From positions 7,119,906 to 7,183,905 of the forward strand of contig NC_090968.1 of NCBI RefSeq assembly GCF_040807025.1: a DNA stretch of 64,000 nt, given 5' to 3'. Made by a program: the position numbers and the translations under genes. The DNA comes from Struthio camelus (Eukaryota; Chordata; Aves; Struthioniformes; Struthionidae). This document shows, piece after piece, positions 9,935 through 24,600 of this stretch. The notes beneath the pieces were generated by a model. That model was not told the DNA's origin, made no database searches, and was given only the letters and a program-made list of their open reading frames with translations. How positions within the stretch are numbered: the stretch's first letter is position 1; each line of letters opens with the position of its first letter.

Positions 9935-12900
9935 CTGGAACATTCAGAACAATTTATTGAAGTCAACCTCAAGCAAAATTTTAAATCAGTGGAATGTCAT
10001 TAAAAACCTTTCCAAATTAATCCTCACGGAAGCAAAAACACATCTGAATTCCAAAGTATTTGTAAAATAAAAAAGGCAACATCTCAGTAAATATAATGTA
10101 CAAAAATTATATGTTCCTACCATCACACACATTCAGTAAGAAGCTAAAATATTACAGGCAATTCTAAATACACTATAACTAGTTGACAATAAGCTATCTA
10201 TATACAGGTTAACCAAGCTTTACAGGTTTCACACTATGCAAGAGAACATAGGCCAAACAACAAAACCCCCAAAATATTTTATATCTCAAAGTCTATGCGG
10301 CAACATCAAGTCATAATACAGTAATGCCCCAGTGGAACATCGCCAGGGAAATTTAACACTACTTTGTTAGTGTCAAGAGCTTCTAGTCAACTTCCAAAAA
10401 CTCTTAAGATATTGACTTCAGTGAATATTGATGCTTTGCTATTAAAGACTCAAGTGATTTAGTTAAAATAACATTTCACAGAATCTACAAAGTTTGTTAC
10501 AGATAAACAAAGTCTACAGAAATAACGACTCTACAAAGGTCATTGTTACAGATAAAGATTACATGGAAATGAAAACAGAATCTGTAGGTATCTGTGTTGT
10601 GCAATATCACTCGTGTGGAAACAAATGGTTTAGTTTCTCATAGCAACCCCAGTTATGCATATACCCTTATACAAAACAAAACAAAAAAAATCTTAATACT
10701 AGCCAGTTGAAACAGTTATTTATCATCTTGTTTTCTGCGGCAACATGATCAGTTTAAAAATGAAAAACACTAGAAATGAGATACAGTTCAACCAATGAAT
10801 ATGAAACAATTTTTTCATCCAGTCTGTTTATAAATCAAAAGTGAACAAGAATTCCTCAAAAATGTTCAGTGCTAGGCTATGCAAGAGATGTCTGGGAGAG
10901 GATCAAACACATAGCCATCTTTTTTTTTCAAGCTGGAAGAGACACCATTAGAAAAGGCAGCTTTCTTACTCTTGTGCACAAAAGACAAAAACAAAAAAAA
11001 AACCCCATGCAGCTAGTACCACATGAGAAACAGTGAACGAATGAATGGCTTTGGCAAATTCATATGCATTTTCCCTTTTTGTTTTCACATTAACTACATA
11101 AGTCTTCTATGCAAAGCACAGATACATAGTTTCAGCTTAATAATCCCCCCTCTCTCTCCAGAGCAGTGAGATATCCCCTCACAGGGGTAATAAGGACCTG
11201 AGCTTGCCACTCAGGAATAGAATATAATAGGAAACAGCAAATTTTTTCAGAACAACATTTTGAATACATCCAAAGTTTAGGAGTGTATCACAAGTGCAAA
11301 CGTTTTTGCTACACAAAAATAAATGGCAAGGTAAAGTTGATGGAAAACTGAAAGCAATAGGACATCCTTAATCAAAGGGTTGCTGTGTCTCATGCAATAC
11401 ACTTCTTCAACGTACGTAAGTCTGAGACATCCACTTTGAAAATCTCTCCCATTTGCCATACACTGTACACTGGGAGCAGAAAGTAATTTCAGGAAAGTTA
11501 AAGACATTTTCAATGTAGTATACAAAAAAGTTATGTATAAATAAAAAAGCTGTATAAGGAACTGCAGAGCTTCAAGTACATTAAACCCTGAATTCAATGA
11601 GGCAGAGGTTTCAATGTTAAAGTGACTACTTCGTACCAGCGTTGGACAACCCCCTCCCTTCCCACCCTCCTCCCTAGCCCCACCCAAATATTTCTGTAAA
11701 GTTTCAATATATACAGATTTTATGCTGTTAATTATGCCTAGTAATTGTCTTTCCCATTCTACCCAGAAATCCAGATATAATAAATTTTTTAGCAGAAAGG
11801 CCAGAATCAAACATTCCAGCTCTATCATTCCATTTTAACAGATTCTCCAAGACCATGGTGGTGAACAGAGAAGGTAATTTGCCCACAAAATTGCCTTTAA
11901 TTGCCTTTGTCCTGAGCTGCAAATGCCTTTAATTCTTACAGTCTATTGATAAGATAAGTCTACGCTAATAATCCGAAAGCTACACTAACTAATGCTTGCA
12001 CCGTGTATTTAAAAAATCGTAGTAACTAGCCATTGCACCATTTGGCCATGGCCTGCAGAACTTCTGCTCCGTGCTAAGGTGCATACAATAGAGTAAAAGC
12101 TCCAGTAAACAACAAAATCCTGTTAACTTCACAGAGCAGCTCAGATATTGCATTACTATATAGATAATACAAACTAAAGATCTAGAGTCGGGTGTTTACC
12201 AGAAGCATGATACTAGCTCAAATATTTAAGACACGAATAAGGAAAAGGTATGATTGCGTGTTCCAGTTAAGGAACAACGGACTGTTCTGGACAGTGGATT
12301 AAAGAACTCAACTGAAAACACCAGTAGCTCTGTAGATTTCTCCTCAATCTCAGCATTAAACAACTACACCCCTAAACTGCTGAATACTACTTTCTTATCT
12401 CACTTGAGAGACCACAAATTTTAATTCAATAGCTGATTCTCCTCTCTGCTGATGCCAGTTAATCAAAACATCACTGTCAAACTTCTTCCTTAAAATAGAA
12501 TTGCATTATTGTTCTATTCAGTTCATGAAGATGTGGTTAAAATGTGTATTTTAACATTTTGTGTGTTCAACATATAGAACAAACTGACTACATTTATCAA
12601 TTTACTATGAATTAGATGTTTTCTTATTTCAGAAAATTTAAATCTTTTGAAAGATTCACCTTCTCTCCAACAGTGTGAAATCCAGTCCAAGCTTTTTGTT
12701 TGTAAATTGTAAAAGCATATAGACCAGTCTCCTTTCAAGTCCAAGCTCAAACGCTGGCTGCTCTAATTAACTAATTTTTCATGGAAAAATAAAAGGAGCA
12801 CCCATGAGAAGTTTGAAAACAAGTTAACCAAGATATCAAGTGTCATGGCAGAGGAGTAGCAATAGGCCTCATAACTCTTAGCATCTTCTAGGAGTTTTTA

Positions 12901-15414
12901 AGCCTTCTGTGAACCTTCACGTGTTCCATGATAACCAGCATACCAGTATGTCACAGCAGCACATTTCACATGGCAATTAACGTTCGGTGACTATTGTCTG
13001 CTCATTGCTGTTTCAAATACTTGCGAAGGCATTCTGGCACCACCACGCTATTCCTCTCCATGCAGTAAGTTACCACTGACAGAGAACAAAAAAAAGGATG
13101 TAGGTACACTCACACTATATAGTATTTGCAATATTTAGAATGCTCTGACTTTCCAGGAGAAAAATCATTTGAACATTATCAAGCCTAATACATAATACAA
13201 AGTAAACAGATCAGGCCTTATAGACGCTGTAGCAAGAGTTATGTTTGGAATTTCTGAAAAAGTTAAATACCCTCAGTAAGAGCTTAGAAACAGACGTTTA
13301 TCACACAAAAAATGTTAAAAAAAATAAAATCCTTTTTGTAAATTTTTTTTGTAAAAAATACCAAAATATAGCACTGCTTTCAAGCAAGATTAGTGTTTTA
13401 GACATTCACTTTAGTATTGACCACAAGAAGATGAAGTGCTCTGTATATCCCATTAGCCCTCTGTACCATAAACTGACCCAAAGAGATATCTACACAGCTA
13501 TGCAATCCAATTCACTCAAAAGCTTGTAGAAAGGCATCTGCAAACTGTTCAGAAGATGAACTGCCTGATCAGTTAAAATGGCACAGTAGCTGCTTAAAGA
13601 ATCTGTAGTGTATTTTGGAATTTTAAATTGCACATAAAACAAAAATTTGTTCCCTTATACATAAATTTGAGAATGGCAAGGGCACCAGCCAAAGGTAAGA
13701 CATGTTCCAAAATCCCACAACCTGCTATTTTCTGGAACTGAGATGTCACCGTATTCCTGTAGGTTTAGGTAAGTAGTTTTCCCGAGACAAGGTTCTTGAG
13801 AATTACGCAGCTTAATTTAGCCGAGTGCCAGCAACACATATTAACTCCTTTCATTCAGGGCTATTTTCAACACCCTTTAGCAAAAAGCTATCATAAAGTT
13901 AGCTAATATCAGCATCACAATCAGAAGTACACTAACTATACTGGGGCAGGGGGAGATGCACAGTGCTTTTTAAGATTTCAGGCTAGGGTAGGAGATTCAC
14001 AAAAGACTAACTTCAGCCTGGGAAAATTTACCCTCCTAGGCTCTTTGCACAGCAAACGGAGAGGGATAGGTTCTTCAAGGGAAAATTCGGACCAGGAGCC
14101 TACCTAAGCCACTTCAAAACACTTGCTGCAGGAGCCTGTCTCTCTACTGATTACAGAGGAAAGCCAAGAGAGATTCATCTCATGAGGTTAAAGTTGGCTG
14201 CTGTGAATACATCCCATTATGTAAATATAGAAAATACCCTGTTCATTGAAGAAGTGCTCTTGGGAAATAACTGATTTTCCTTAACTCCATTATTAAAGGA
14301 GATTAAAGTTAAAAGATTTGTCTCCCTCAGCAAAAAATCCAAACATTCCATCAAAACACACACATATATGGGTCTGATTCCTTAAGCACTCAAACTCCCT
14401 TTGAAGCTAATGGGAGCCTGAAAAAGCAATAAAGAATCACACGAATATAATTGCCATAAAACAAGTACAGACTTGGCAGATGACAAATACATATGCACAA
14501 AACAATCCTGCATCTAATGAAGTCAGTGATAGTGCTCCCACTGGCATGGTTAAGACGTCAGTTATGAGAGTGCTGCAGTATGTGACCGAGGCCAGAAGGC
14601 TATCCTAACTAGGCAGGTTTTCCAAATTAGGTGGGACAGAGAAGTGAACATTGTGCAATTAAGCTTTTTTTTGAATTTCCTCCTGTCTGCAAGCACCACT
14701 GATTACAGCTCTCGAGCAAGGAACCATAATTTCTTCCCTTTTAAAAAGTGTCAAATCTTGCATCACAAACACTTCCAAAAAGTCATATACCTGATTTCGC
14801 ATAGGGAAAGCTTCAAAATAATATACATAAGTTAACACGATACATAACCTACCTTCTCAAAATGCCTTTAAGAGATAAGTACTGGAATGGAGGCATTTCA
14901 CTGTCACCTGGTCCAAAACCCACATCTGTCTTTATGGCAGTTGAATGTTACACAGAGTGGGGAGGATTTATTCTTCTCTCACAAACTAGACATAAAAGTT
15001 ACGTTGGCTTTGCTATTACACAGACTGATCAAAATCAAATCCTCAACATCCTTTAAAAATTAAATAAATAAATATGTTGCTATGCTTTGCTTCTACACTC
15101 AAAGAACATATTTTAAACAGAATATTCTTCTCACTGTCAAAAGGTCTACTTCTTTTCTTAAGAAGGCCAAGATGTTCTTGTTTTCCAACAGTAAGAGCTG
15201 CTGTAGCACATTCAAGGGTAAAAGACAGACCAAACAATAAAAAAAAAAAAAAAACAAACATCACTGCCTGCTTCTGCTGGCTAAGATTAAATGGTCCCAT
15301 TCCCAGTTCAAACAAGGCGGCTCTGATGATAAAGACTGAACGTGTCAATAGCAGTCTCTTCAAGGTCATCACCTATTTGCCCCTCTTCTCCCCTCCCTTG
15401 CTTTTTAAGCAAAT
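9935..15414 (-). other. NSD3: NSD3 3'UTR, about 5.5 kb
   Basis: AT-rich sequence follows the NSD3 stop with no splice-linked coding exon. The likely poly(A) signal is AATAAA on the minus strand at 9958-9953; human NSD3 mRNA also has a 3'UTR of several kb as I recall. Two Pumilio-type TGTATATA elements occur on the mRNA strand at 11715-11708 and 10206-10199. Earlier poly(A) sites may be used as well. Confidence 0.65.
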
Positions 15415-15656
15415 TCATTCCTTTGCTTCTTCTACAGGATTCTGTGATTCCAATTTGCACTTTATCTTGTTCCAGTACTCAGGTGCCACAGGAGATTTGG
15501 GGTCATGTGTGGAGCAGCAGAGACGGCCATCCAACGCTGATGCCACCAAGGCTCCCTTCTCGTGATCTTTACAGAATGAATGAGGGCAAAACTCACAGAA
15601 TGAAACTGCAGGATTGCTACAGATGTCGCATTGATGCCACGGACATTCCCACTTTC
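15415..15656 (-). CDS. NSD3: NSD3 last exon (C5HCH module, stop)
   Basis: Encodes [60 protein letters not shown] and [20 protein letters not shown], then TGA at 15417-15415. The Cys/His pattern pairs with the preceding PHD finger in NSD proteins. Acceptor CCATCTTCAG. Confidence 0.96.
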
Positions 15657-18600
15657 CTGAAGATGGAAAGGGAAGGAAGAAGAGAGACAGGAAGCTGAGA
15701 TTAGTGCATTTGGGGGCTGGTACTGGCCTTTAATCCTTACTCCATGTAGTAATCATTCAGATGAATGCAAACAAAGTTCCAAAAATCAGCTCTTGGTATA
15801 GTTACTACATCTGCTTCTCACAAGAATCTGACTGGAAACAGTTCTCAGACATTTTGCATTTTTTAGGCCTCATCTGGCTCAAAACATTGCTGCATGTATA
15901 ACCAGAGCTTAAAAGAGTTAGATCAAACACTTTTGGCATCAAGACGCCATATCTCCTTGCAAGATGGAGAGCTGGTTTTGTACATTTTTCTGATTTGTGA
16001 ACATCTGTTTTATTGTTCTGGAAAGAGTAATCACGCAGATGTGTATCAAGCTTTAGCTAAACTGCACTGTACTTTAATGTAGAAAACATACTGGATTAGT
16101 TTTGAAAAATAACTGAGAAATGGCTCAGAGAAGTTAGGTAAAAGCGTGTTTGAGCATAAACAGATTCCCCAAACCATTCAGACATGTATTTGAATGACTA
16201 TGTGCTGAACTGTCAGGCAGCAAAAGCATACTGAACACAGCAAAAAGAAAATAGAAAAGCCTTTTTGCTCTTGTGTCCAAGTCTCTCTGAAGTTATTTTT
16301 AGCTGGATTACCTTTGAGAAATAGATGGCGCACTCCTTCACAGGGACATGACATACCGCATGTACAACGTGCAAAGACCCCTGTCCCGAAAAGTAAGAAT
16401 GCACACAAAACAAAATTAAAAAAAAACTCTAAGTGAAGTTGCTGATGGTGATAAGATGCAGCCATTTCTTTCTCCAGCAAAAAAGCGATTTTGAGGAAAG
16501 CTTCCATGATTATAATACACTGAAAAGGTACATAAATTGAACTTCACTCATGGCAGCCTTCTGATTAATTTAAGCACAGACTAATCTGTACTTCCAATTA
16601 TTTTCATTAAAGCCACTGTAATCAGGAAGATTAAGGAGACGACGACTTCTAAAAGGCCCTGCAACTGGCTAAAATGTTGCATTATTGGATAATTTGAGCC
16701 ATAGTTAAAGAAAGGTATGCCTTTGCATGGAAAAAAATCGAATGGAAGACACATGCATCAGGATATAATAGGGAATTTAAATGCAATTACTGAGCCATAT
16801 ATGTTACGCTTAATATGTTAATGGTTTGAACTATCATGGGGTTTGCACTCGGTAACCCTAGGATATCAAGATGATGCTTATATTTCAATCAAAATAAATG
16901 AAGAAGAATATTTGATCCAAGAAAGAAAGGCATCAAGAAGAAGAATAAAACTATTACAATACCTCTCTCTCCACCGGCTCTTATTTAGGAATACTACCAC
17001 CTGGCACATTTCTCAGAATGAGTGGTATGGCAAAGACAGATATGCTACATTTAATGTAAATGGATACTGCAATTCAGCTCAGACATTGTCTTTCTGCAGA
17101 AAGGAAAACATCACTAGGAAGCCATATGAATGCTCTTACCAAAAGGTGGTTGAGTCAGGTTAAGGCATAGGAGGTGGTATGCTTTGGGACAGTCCTTTTT
17201 ATCACACATGACTAGTTCTCCGCCATCTCCACATTGGAAACAGTTGTCTTCATGCATCTGCTTCTGTTCTGTTTTTATTTTCCGTTTCTTCTGTTTTAAT
17301 TTTGCATTCTTCACCTTCTCCTCATTTGCTGTTGCAAACGCTGTCTAGCAATTACAAAGATCACGGTATACAGTTACTTTATAAACCCCTTGCACTGAAA
17401 TAAATTTAATCAACTTTGAGTTATTTGCATGACTTACGCTCAAATTAAATCTACTCTAAAAGAACTTTAAGCAATGAAAGACATCCACATGGATTTGAAT
17501 TAACAATCTGGTAAATTTTTTCATGGTGATATCCAGAGAGCACTTTGCTGTAACGGGAGGTTTATTTGCATATTCACTTTCTTTCTCAAAACGACTTTTA
17601 TACAACAGTGATAAGATTTGTGCCACTACTGTCCCTTGCTCAGGAGGATACATCACAAAATGCAGATTAACATCAGGGCAAGTAACTTTTTTAGAATAAT
17701 GCATGACAGCAAGGCCAGGCTCTTGAGTCCCCCAAGTATACCTGGGAATGTCCCAATGTCATAGCAGAAAGATGACAAATAAAGTTTTATAAAAAAAGAG
17801 GAGGGCACCTTAAGCATATATAAGACTTACTTCCCCAGCTGATAGCATGGTGGTTGATTTCTCCATCCTAGAGGCAGTAACACAAATTTCATAACTAAAA
17901 TCTTTGGAGACGAAAATTTCAAGGGTGGAAAGCATTAAACAGATTAAGGTAAAAGGTTAAACAAAACAAAGACCTCTCTTTGCCCTCCTCTCTAGATCTC
18001 TAAATTTAGGAGAAGCAGCTTCAATTTTCATCCATGTACCTTTGGGCGCACTCCTAGAAAGCCACTGCAGTTTTCTGCTCCACAATGACATTCAGTCCTA
18101 CCGTTGCCAAGGCAATCCAAATTATAATTAAATGTTAACTCCATTCCTAAAACGTAAAGAAAAATAATTCATCCACATAGCTATAGATGAAAGACAGGCT
18201 TGTGACAATGACATGATATTAAAAGTTTCTCTCTTCACAGTCTGTGAGAAATTAGCAGCAATATCTTTTAAAATCTCTAGCTTGAACTGCTGCATTGATT
18301 TCAAAAACAGAGAGAACGGCTCTCAGGGAAGGCAAACTTGAGAAGCTGTTAGAAGAGACACAGATTATACATTAAGCCAAATTCTGAGGAAAATACTACT
18401 TGTTTTTGTTTCATAATCACAATGAATGGTAATTCAGACAATTATAGGACTACAGACTCACAGACTCGCCGAGGTTGGAAAGGACCATAGGAGATCATCT
18501 AGTCCAAAACTAGGTGATCCCTCCTCAAAGCAGGGTCAACTAAAAGAGGAATCTTTACTCATACTTCTAATTCCGAACCTAATATTGAGATTTTATTTCC

Positions 18601-21600
18601 TTTAACTTTTTCTTTGCAGACCACATTACGGTAACAACTCTTTTCACATGATGTGTCAGTATTTTTTGTATGTGACAATGGAAGTGACTCTTTTCAGTAT
18701 GGGATAAAGTTTCCCTTTTGTTCTTGGTTTTTATGCAAGCACCAGCACATCTTTACATGTACCAAATTCTGTGTATATCAGACGTAGGCAGCAGCTATTC
18801 TATCATATAGTGTCAGTTTAAACAGAAGACCAGGTAAAACATTTAATGTGGAAACATCATATCACATCAGGTTAAGTGTTAGTGAAAAGATCAATGCTAT
18901 ATAAAAAGAAATCTGTTTACATGATAAACAGTTAACACTGTGCTTTGTAGCAAATCCCTTAATTCTTTTTAAGGGAAGTTTTCCTTTTCAAACTATTTCG
19001 AATTATGATTCCTGTTGAAACTAGGATTTGTCTCCACACCAACGAATGAAAAAGTTCCTGTGAATGTCACTGTCATTAAGTAACTTCAGAGAAGAAAAAA
19101 ATGGGTAAGTTGGGAACTTTGCCATTTTAAGAGGAAAGCAATCATGCAAAATAGCGCTATCCTTTTACCTGCAGGAATATCACAAAGAGCAAAAAGTCCA
19201 ACTCTAATGTCACCATTCACTGTCCATTTCTGTGTTTCACAGTTTGGATTACAACTATGGTTCATAAAACGAGAATAATTCCCTTTTGGGCCAGCATCGA
19301 TTATTCGGTCCTTCAAACAGAAAAATAAACACACGTTTAGTACTGACAAACAAAAAAAGCTTCCCACTGACAAGTGATTATTTATGCCTAGGACAGCAAA
19401 AAAATATGCTTATTTTCAATTAGCTGAAAGCGATAAACTTTCCCTACAGAGTGAGTTTTAGCAAAAAGTGTCTGAATACTTGTGCTTGCAGAAGTGAAAT
19501 AGGCATGGAACGAGTAACATGAGACACAGGCTTTCGAGTTCATCTCTTCAACCGTTTCACTCAAGAGACACAAAGATGTTATCCTCCTACCAACACCTGA
19601 ATGCCAGCTGGAAATAAGTTGGCATTGCCACAAACTTTTAGTTGGCTGCCTACCTTCCACTACAAGTTTTACTAAGAGCTCCGCAAAAGCACTATGCATC
19701 GAATAGGCCATATAAATTAATTTCTCCACTCCACACAAAACTAGCTCAATCAGATCAAAACTGAGACAAAATAAATCCATAAATTATGCACTCCATAGAC
19801 AGAAGACTTCAATTTGTGTACAATAGCTAGAAATGAAACTCATTTGTTCGGTCTAGGCAAAAGGTCACATATTGAAGTACTATATTTCAAACATGGAATG
19901 ATGATTCTGCTACAATTTTCCACCATATATACCATAAACATAATTTATACTAGATGAAGATGTAATTACCTTTGTAACAGTTAACATATAAAAATTGGTT
20001 ACACTGTTTTCATGGGCACGTTTGATCCGCAACCTGCACTCTTCTTCATCAATTAGCTCACCAACATATTCGTTCACAAATTCACCCTGAAAAATAAGAG
20101 GAAAAAAAATTAAAAATCCATACTTATTGTTTCTTTTAGGTACAGTTAAAGGGAAGCAGCACAGGAAAAAAATGCACTTCCTATTATATACTGTAATGCT
20201 CACAAGAAGCATTAAACTTCAGGCACCTAGTAGGTAATATGTGATTAAGTAGATGTGCCCACTGAGTAGTTGTCATCTAAGCAATAACCCCACTCAAAGT
20301 AAAAGAGGCAGCATTGGAAGCAACACTGCTTCTGTATTCAAAAACAGCTCAAGATGCTACATAAGCCCTACCTGGCAGTTCACTAGAATGTTTTTAAGTC
20401 TCATGCTTTAAAAAGGAAAATGTGAAAATACTCATAGACTCCTAAGACAATAGGACTAGTACAATGGCAAATATTTTCACTACATAGTATTCAATAGTTC
20501 GTTTTTATTAGGACTTTTAATAGTCAATAATAAGCTTTGGAAAGGCTGTAGTAACAAAGTTTTAATGAAACACAGATTATACAAAAACTGACTTAAAAAA
20601 ATTAGTCACTAAGAACATGTTTAAAAGTAGGCCTTCAGGCCAACAGCGTGTTCCCAACTTACTATATAATGGAATTTAGAATAGCTGGGACATGACGATA
20701 CCTTGATACAAGGAGGTAAATACTCAGCACACTGAGCATCACTTTACCCATCAGCAGCTGACTGTCTTGATAAAAACACTGTAAAAATAGCTATTTGATA
20801 CACTCAAATTCAAAGGTCCAACAAGCACCTGGTATTTCAACTCTCAATGAACAACTCTCACAAAATACAGTACAACATGGTAACCAACACTATATTGTCA
20901 GCTATGCCCAGGGACAGACGCCTAGGCAAGCTCAGAGCTGTCAGGTCCTCTAAAGGACACTAAAGGGCTCCAGAGAGCAACGTCCATCTTTGCTTGACCA
21001 CGTTCATGGTTGTCACAACTTGAACACGAAAGAAGAAAACAGTTAACGGAAGGGGTGGACATCGAAGTTAGGCAGCTGAGGTGATGCTTGCAAGAGGTAC
21101 CTAAATGACTCAGAAGCCCAGCACTCGTTAAGATTGATTTAAGGTTTTTAAATAGTCCGAATCCTATCTAAAGCACATTCACTTGGATCAAGTCACTCAG
21201 GTGCTTCTGAAAATCTTAGCCTGAATCAAGAAAACAAAGTCCCTTTGTCACCACCAAGTTGCTTTCTGTTCAGCCTATCTGTTTGGCAACAGCTGGACAA
21301 CACAACAGACTCGTGGACCTTTTTCAGTAAAGCTCCTTCAGGACACAAACGTGTTTCTGTAATTTGCAGGTTAAATTCACAGGAACTCTACCATAAAACA
21401 CCAAAACCTGCTACAAACATTTACCACGTACTTGGGATAGGAATAATCATAGTGTATTAAAAGGTTATTAAACACAAATTTTCTACCCATTATTATTTCT
21501 TCTAGCTACTTGTTGATAAGCCAGTTAGGTATGAATAGATTTAAGTCCCAAATACAGTCAAGGGCTTCCACTTGTAACTGAGGTGGTGGTTAACACAGAA

Positions 21601-24600
21601 TCCTGTCTGAAACTGATTTGATAACACAACTCCAGTATCATCGTTCATAAGTGCACGCTCATCATTTAAACTGCTACATACTATTTCTCTACATCAGATT
21701 TCTAGAGACCATAAACTCCATTTCTAAACAAAGCCCAGGAGGTAGATATCTAATGAAAATGGACAGAAGTAAAGAATTCACAGTTGAAATTACTATACAT
21801 GAGCCCAAAGCTTGACATTGCAGGATCTCTTTAGTGGATTATCCTACATGCTACGTATACATAATATATAAACATCACATCACTTAACGATTAAAGAATC
21901 GATTCAGAATCTCTTTGCTTTTATCTATACATTCTGATTACATTCAAAGCTAAACACATCATCCAACAGGGACTATCCAATCCAAAAATGTCACAGCAGA
22001 ATTTCCAGTCTGGAGAGCAGCCAGTTTCCTTCTATAGAGAAGTGCAGTGTAATCCTTACATCAAGCTAAAGTCCACCAAAACTATGGGATGCATCTTCAT
22101 GATGAGAAGTTCCAGGATATTTTTCCTATTAAGATGAGTGCAAATTCAAACTGAAGAACATAGGAAGGCAACCAAGAACAAAAGAGTTCTCTAGAGCAGA
22201 TTCTTGAGGATGCGGGTCAAATGACAAAAACGTGTCTTGAAGTCTTAAACTGTCCCATTCCATCTGTAGCCATAGCTGCATCTTCCACTTTTCAGGTGTA
22301 TTCAGCCATCTCCTTGTTCAGAAACAACGAAGCCTGCATGAGTAAGAGCAAAACATACATCCGTCCATCAGATCCAATCCTCTGCCTGGTAAGTTAAAGC
22401 AGACGTGAATTCCAGGCCCATCATCCTCATGCTTGCCTCGAAGTACAGCAAGACTGCAATCCAGTTAGAAGAGGATTCTCACACTTGAATATCTAAGTGT
22501 AAGATTTTGTTTTTCCATATCAACTGTCGCAAATCCCACCTGAATCCCAGACTGGTATCCCCAAGAATACAATGTGCAGCGATACAGTGTAAAGGAAAAC
22601 CAAAATGATCCATATCCAATGACTTTCTGACAGTAAGGGAAAAGTATTCCCATGCCCCCATCTCACTCTGATCTCACCCACTAGCACTCTTTTAAAAGAT
22701 GCCAACCATTCTAAAATTTATTCCAAAGTCCTTAATATTTCCTGAGGCTAATGAGTCCTTGCTGCTTTTTGTTATAATAGCAGCATCACTTCCACCAACA
22801 GAAATCACTGTATCTTCATTATTCTTCTCTGCCTTCTTGAACTTTAAGAACCTTTAAAGTTTGTTGTCCAATGCAGCCCGATCACCTCAAGCCTTTCATT
22901 AATCCCCTGCGAGTTCTTCTGAAATAAATCCAGGCTGAAGAGTTGATCGCCAAGGAGGGTGAGATAGCTGCCTTGTTACCAGACGTCTGTAAAAGTAATA
23001 CTGCAACCCCTCCCACTCCAAACAATCGGCTACTGGGAAAATGCAGTGAGCATGTTACCGTGGAATATCTTAAAAAGAAAAGGCAAAGGAAAGACTTAAG
23101 AATAACCCCCTGGAAAGAGGCTCTCAATTCAAGCTGCCCTCCACCCACCCTTTGAGTTTCTCCTGTGTCTTTGTGATTGTCATTTGTTGTGCCTATGGTA
23201 AGGGTGAGGGGAAGAAAATAAAAACAGGCAACTTATTTTGCCATCCCTCTAAGATTTAATTATCTTCCATAGCCTTATTTAGGTAAAGAAACCATCATTA
23301 TTTTTTTCCAGGCTGCTCTCCCTTCTTTCCCAGTAGTCAGTGAGAACACGCATGCTCTTTCCTCCTAGATGCACGAGACAGTCAACTCTTCCCCTCCACC
23401 AACAGGATTCACAAATTCACAATCAACTGAAACTTATTTCTGTGTGTAAGTACCAGTTAAGACAATTCTGCCCAATCAGCTAAGACTTCACTATTACTGC
23501 TTCACCTACAAAAGTTTTATGTCTTTTTAATACAAAACAATGACTTGAAAGTGCTGAAATTTGTGTGCATTAGCTTAAGATACACAAAGTTGCAGTGTTC
23601 TCATAAATAAAATCATGCTAATGGCTAGCACAGCATTTGTCCTTTGCAATTCTACCTTTTTAATGTTCCTTTTTGTCCTGAGACCCCATCCACGTCGATC
23701 AGTTTTTATGATTTCAGCATCAGGGTAGAGTCTTTTGGTGAAACACTGGTTCTGACATCGCTCTCCTGCTGGGCAAACCTGGGGATGGCATTCATACTGT
23801 AGCATCCTGTTCAGACACTCCGATTCTAGGCCACAGGGGTTCTCATCAGATGGCTTGCAGTTACAGCGAGGGATTTCTGATAGATCAGCTACTTGAATCT
23901 GAACCTTCCCTATTACTTTGTTGGACTGCAGGACAAAGGGGAAAAAAAAAAGAATAAATGATGAAGACAATGCACACAGAACATGAAACAGCTTTATTTG
24001 AGGTTTATCATCACCTGACTTGAGAGGGCAAGCAAATAATTATTACATAGTTATTTTTCCACTAAACCCTTTTTGTAGGATAGTGTGTCACAACAAATAT
24101 ACTCCCTTGCAATCTAGAAGCAGATGCAAGCATGAACTTCTACAGGTGGCATCTGTTGCCACTCAACTGTTAACTTAATCAGAGGTATATTATAGTGTTC
24201 AGAGAAGCCAGTAGCAAGCCACATTAAGTCGAGACCCTCAGATAAAACGCATGACTCCAGACAACACAGCATGAGTCATTCACCAGTACAGTTACTGGTA
24301 AAATGGCTCTTTCAAAGCATACAAAATTTATCAGATGCATCCCTGGGACTTCTTTCAACTAAAATTAAAAACATTAAGTGAACACTAAGACCTACAGGTC
24401 CAAAATCGCTGCCAAAAACTACACTCTACAGTAGGTTCAGCAGTTTGTATTCATACCAGTGTTGAGTTCAATGTTAACAAAGTTTAAGTTGTAATAGCCA
24501 GCATTTTTATTTAAGATGAATGACACCAACCTGTATACAGTCATCAAAATTCTTTATCTTAAGTAGAACTGACATTCAATTGATAAGTCTTTCACTGACC

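Noticed and set aside
15074-15698. Plus-strand ORFs of 118-163 codons near 15.1-15.7 kb
   Set aside because: Antisense to the last NSD3 exon and its UTR, which explain the open frame.
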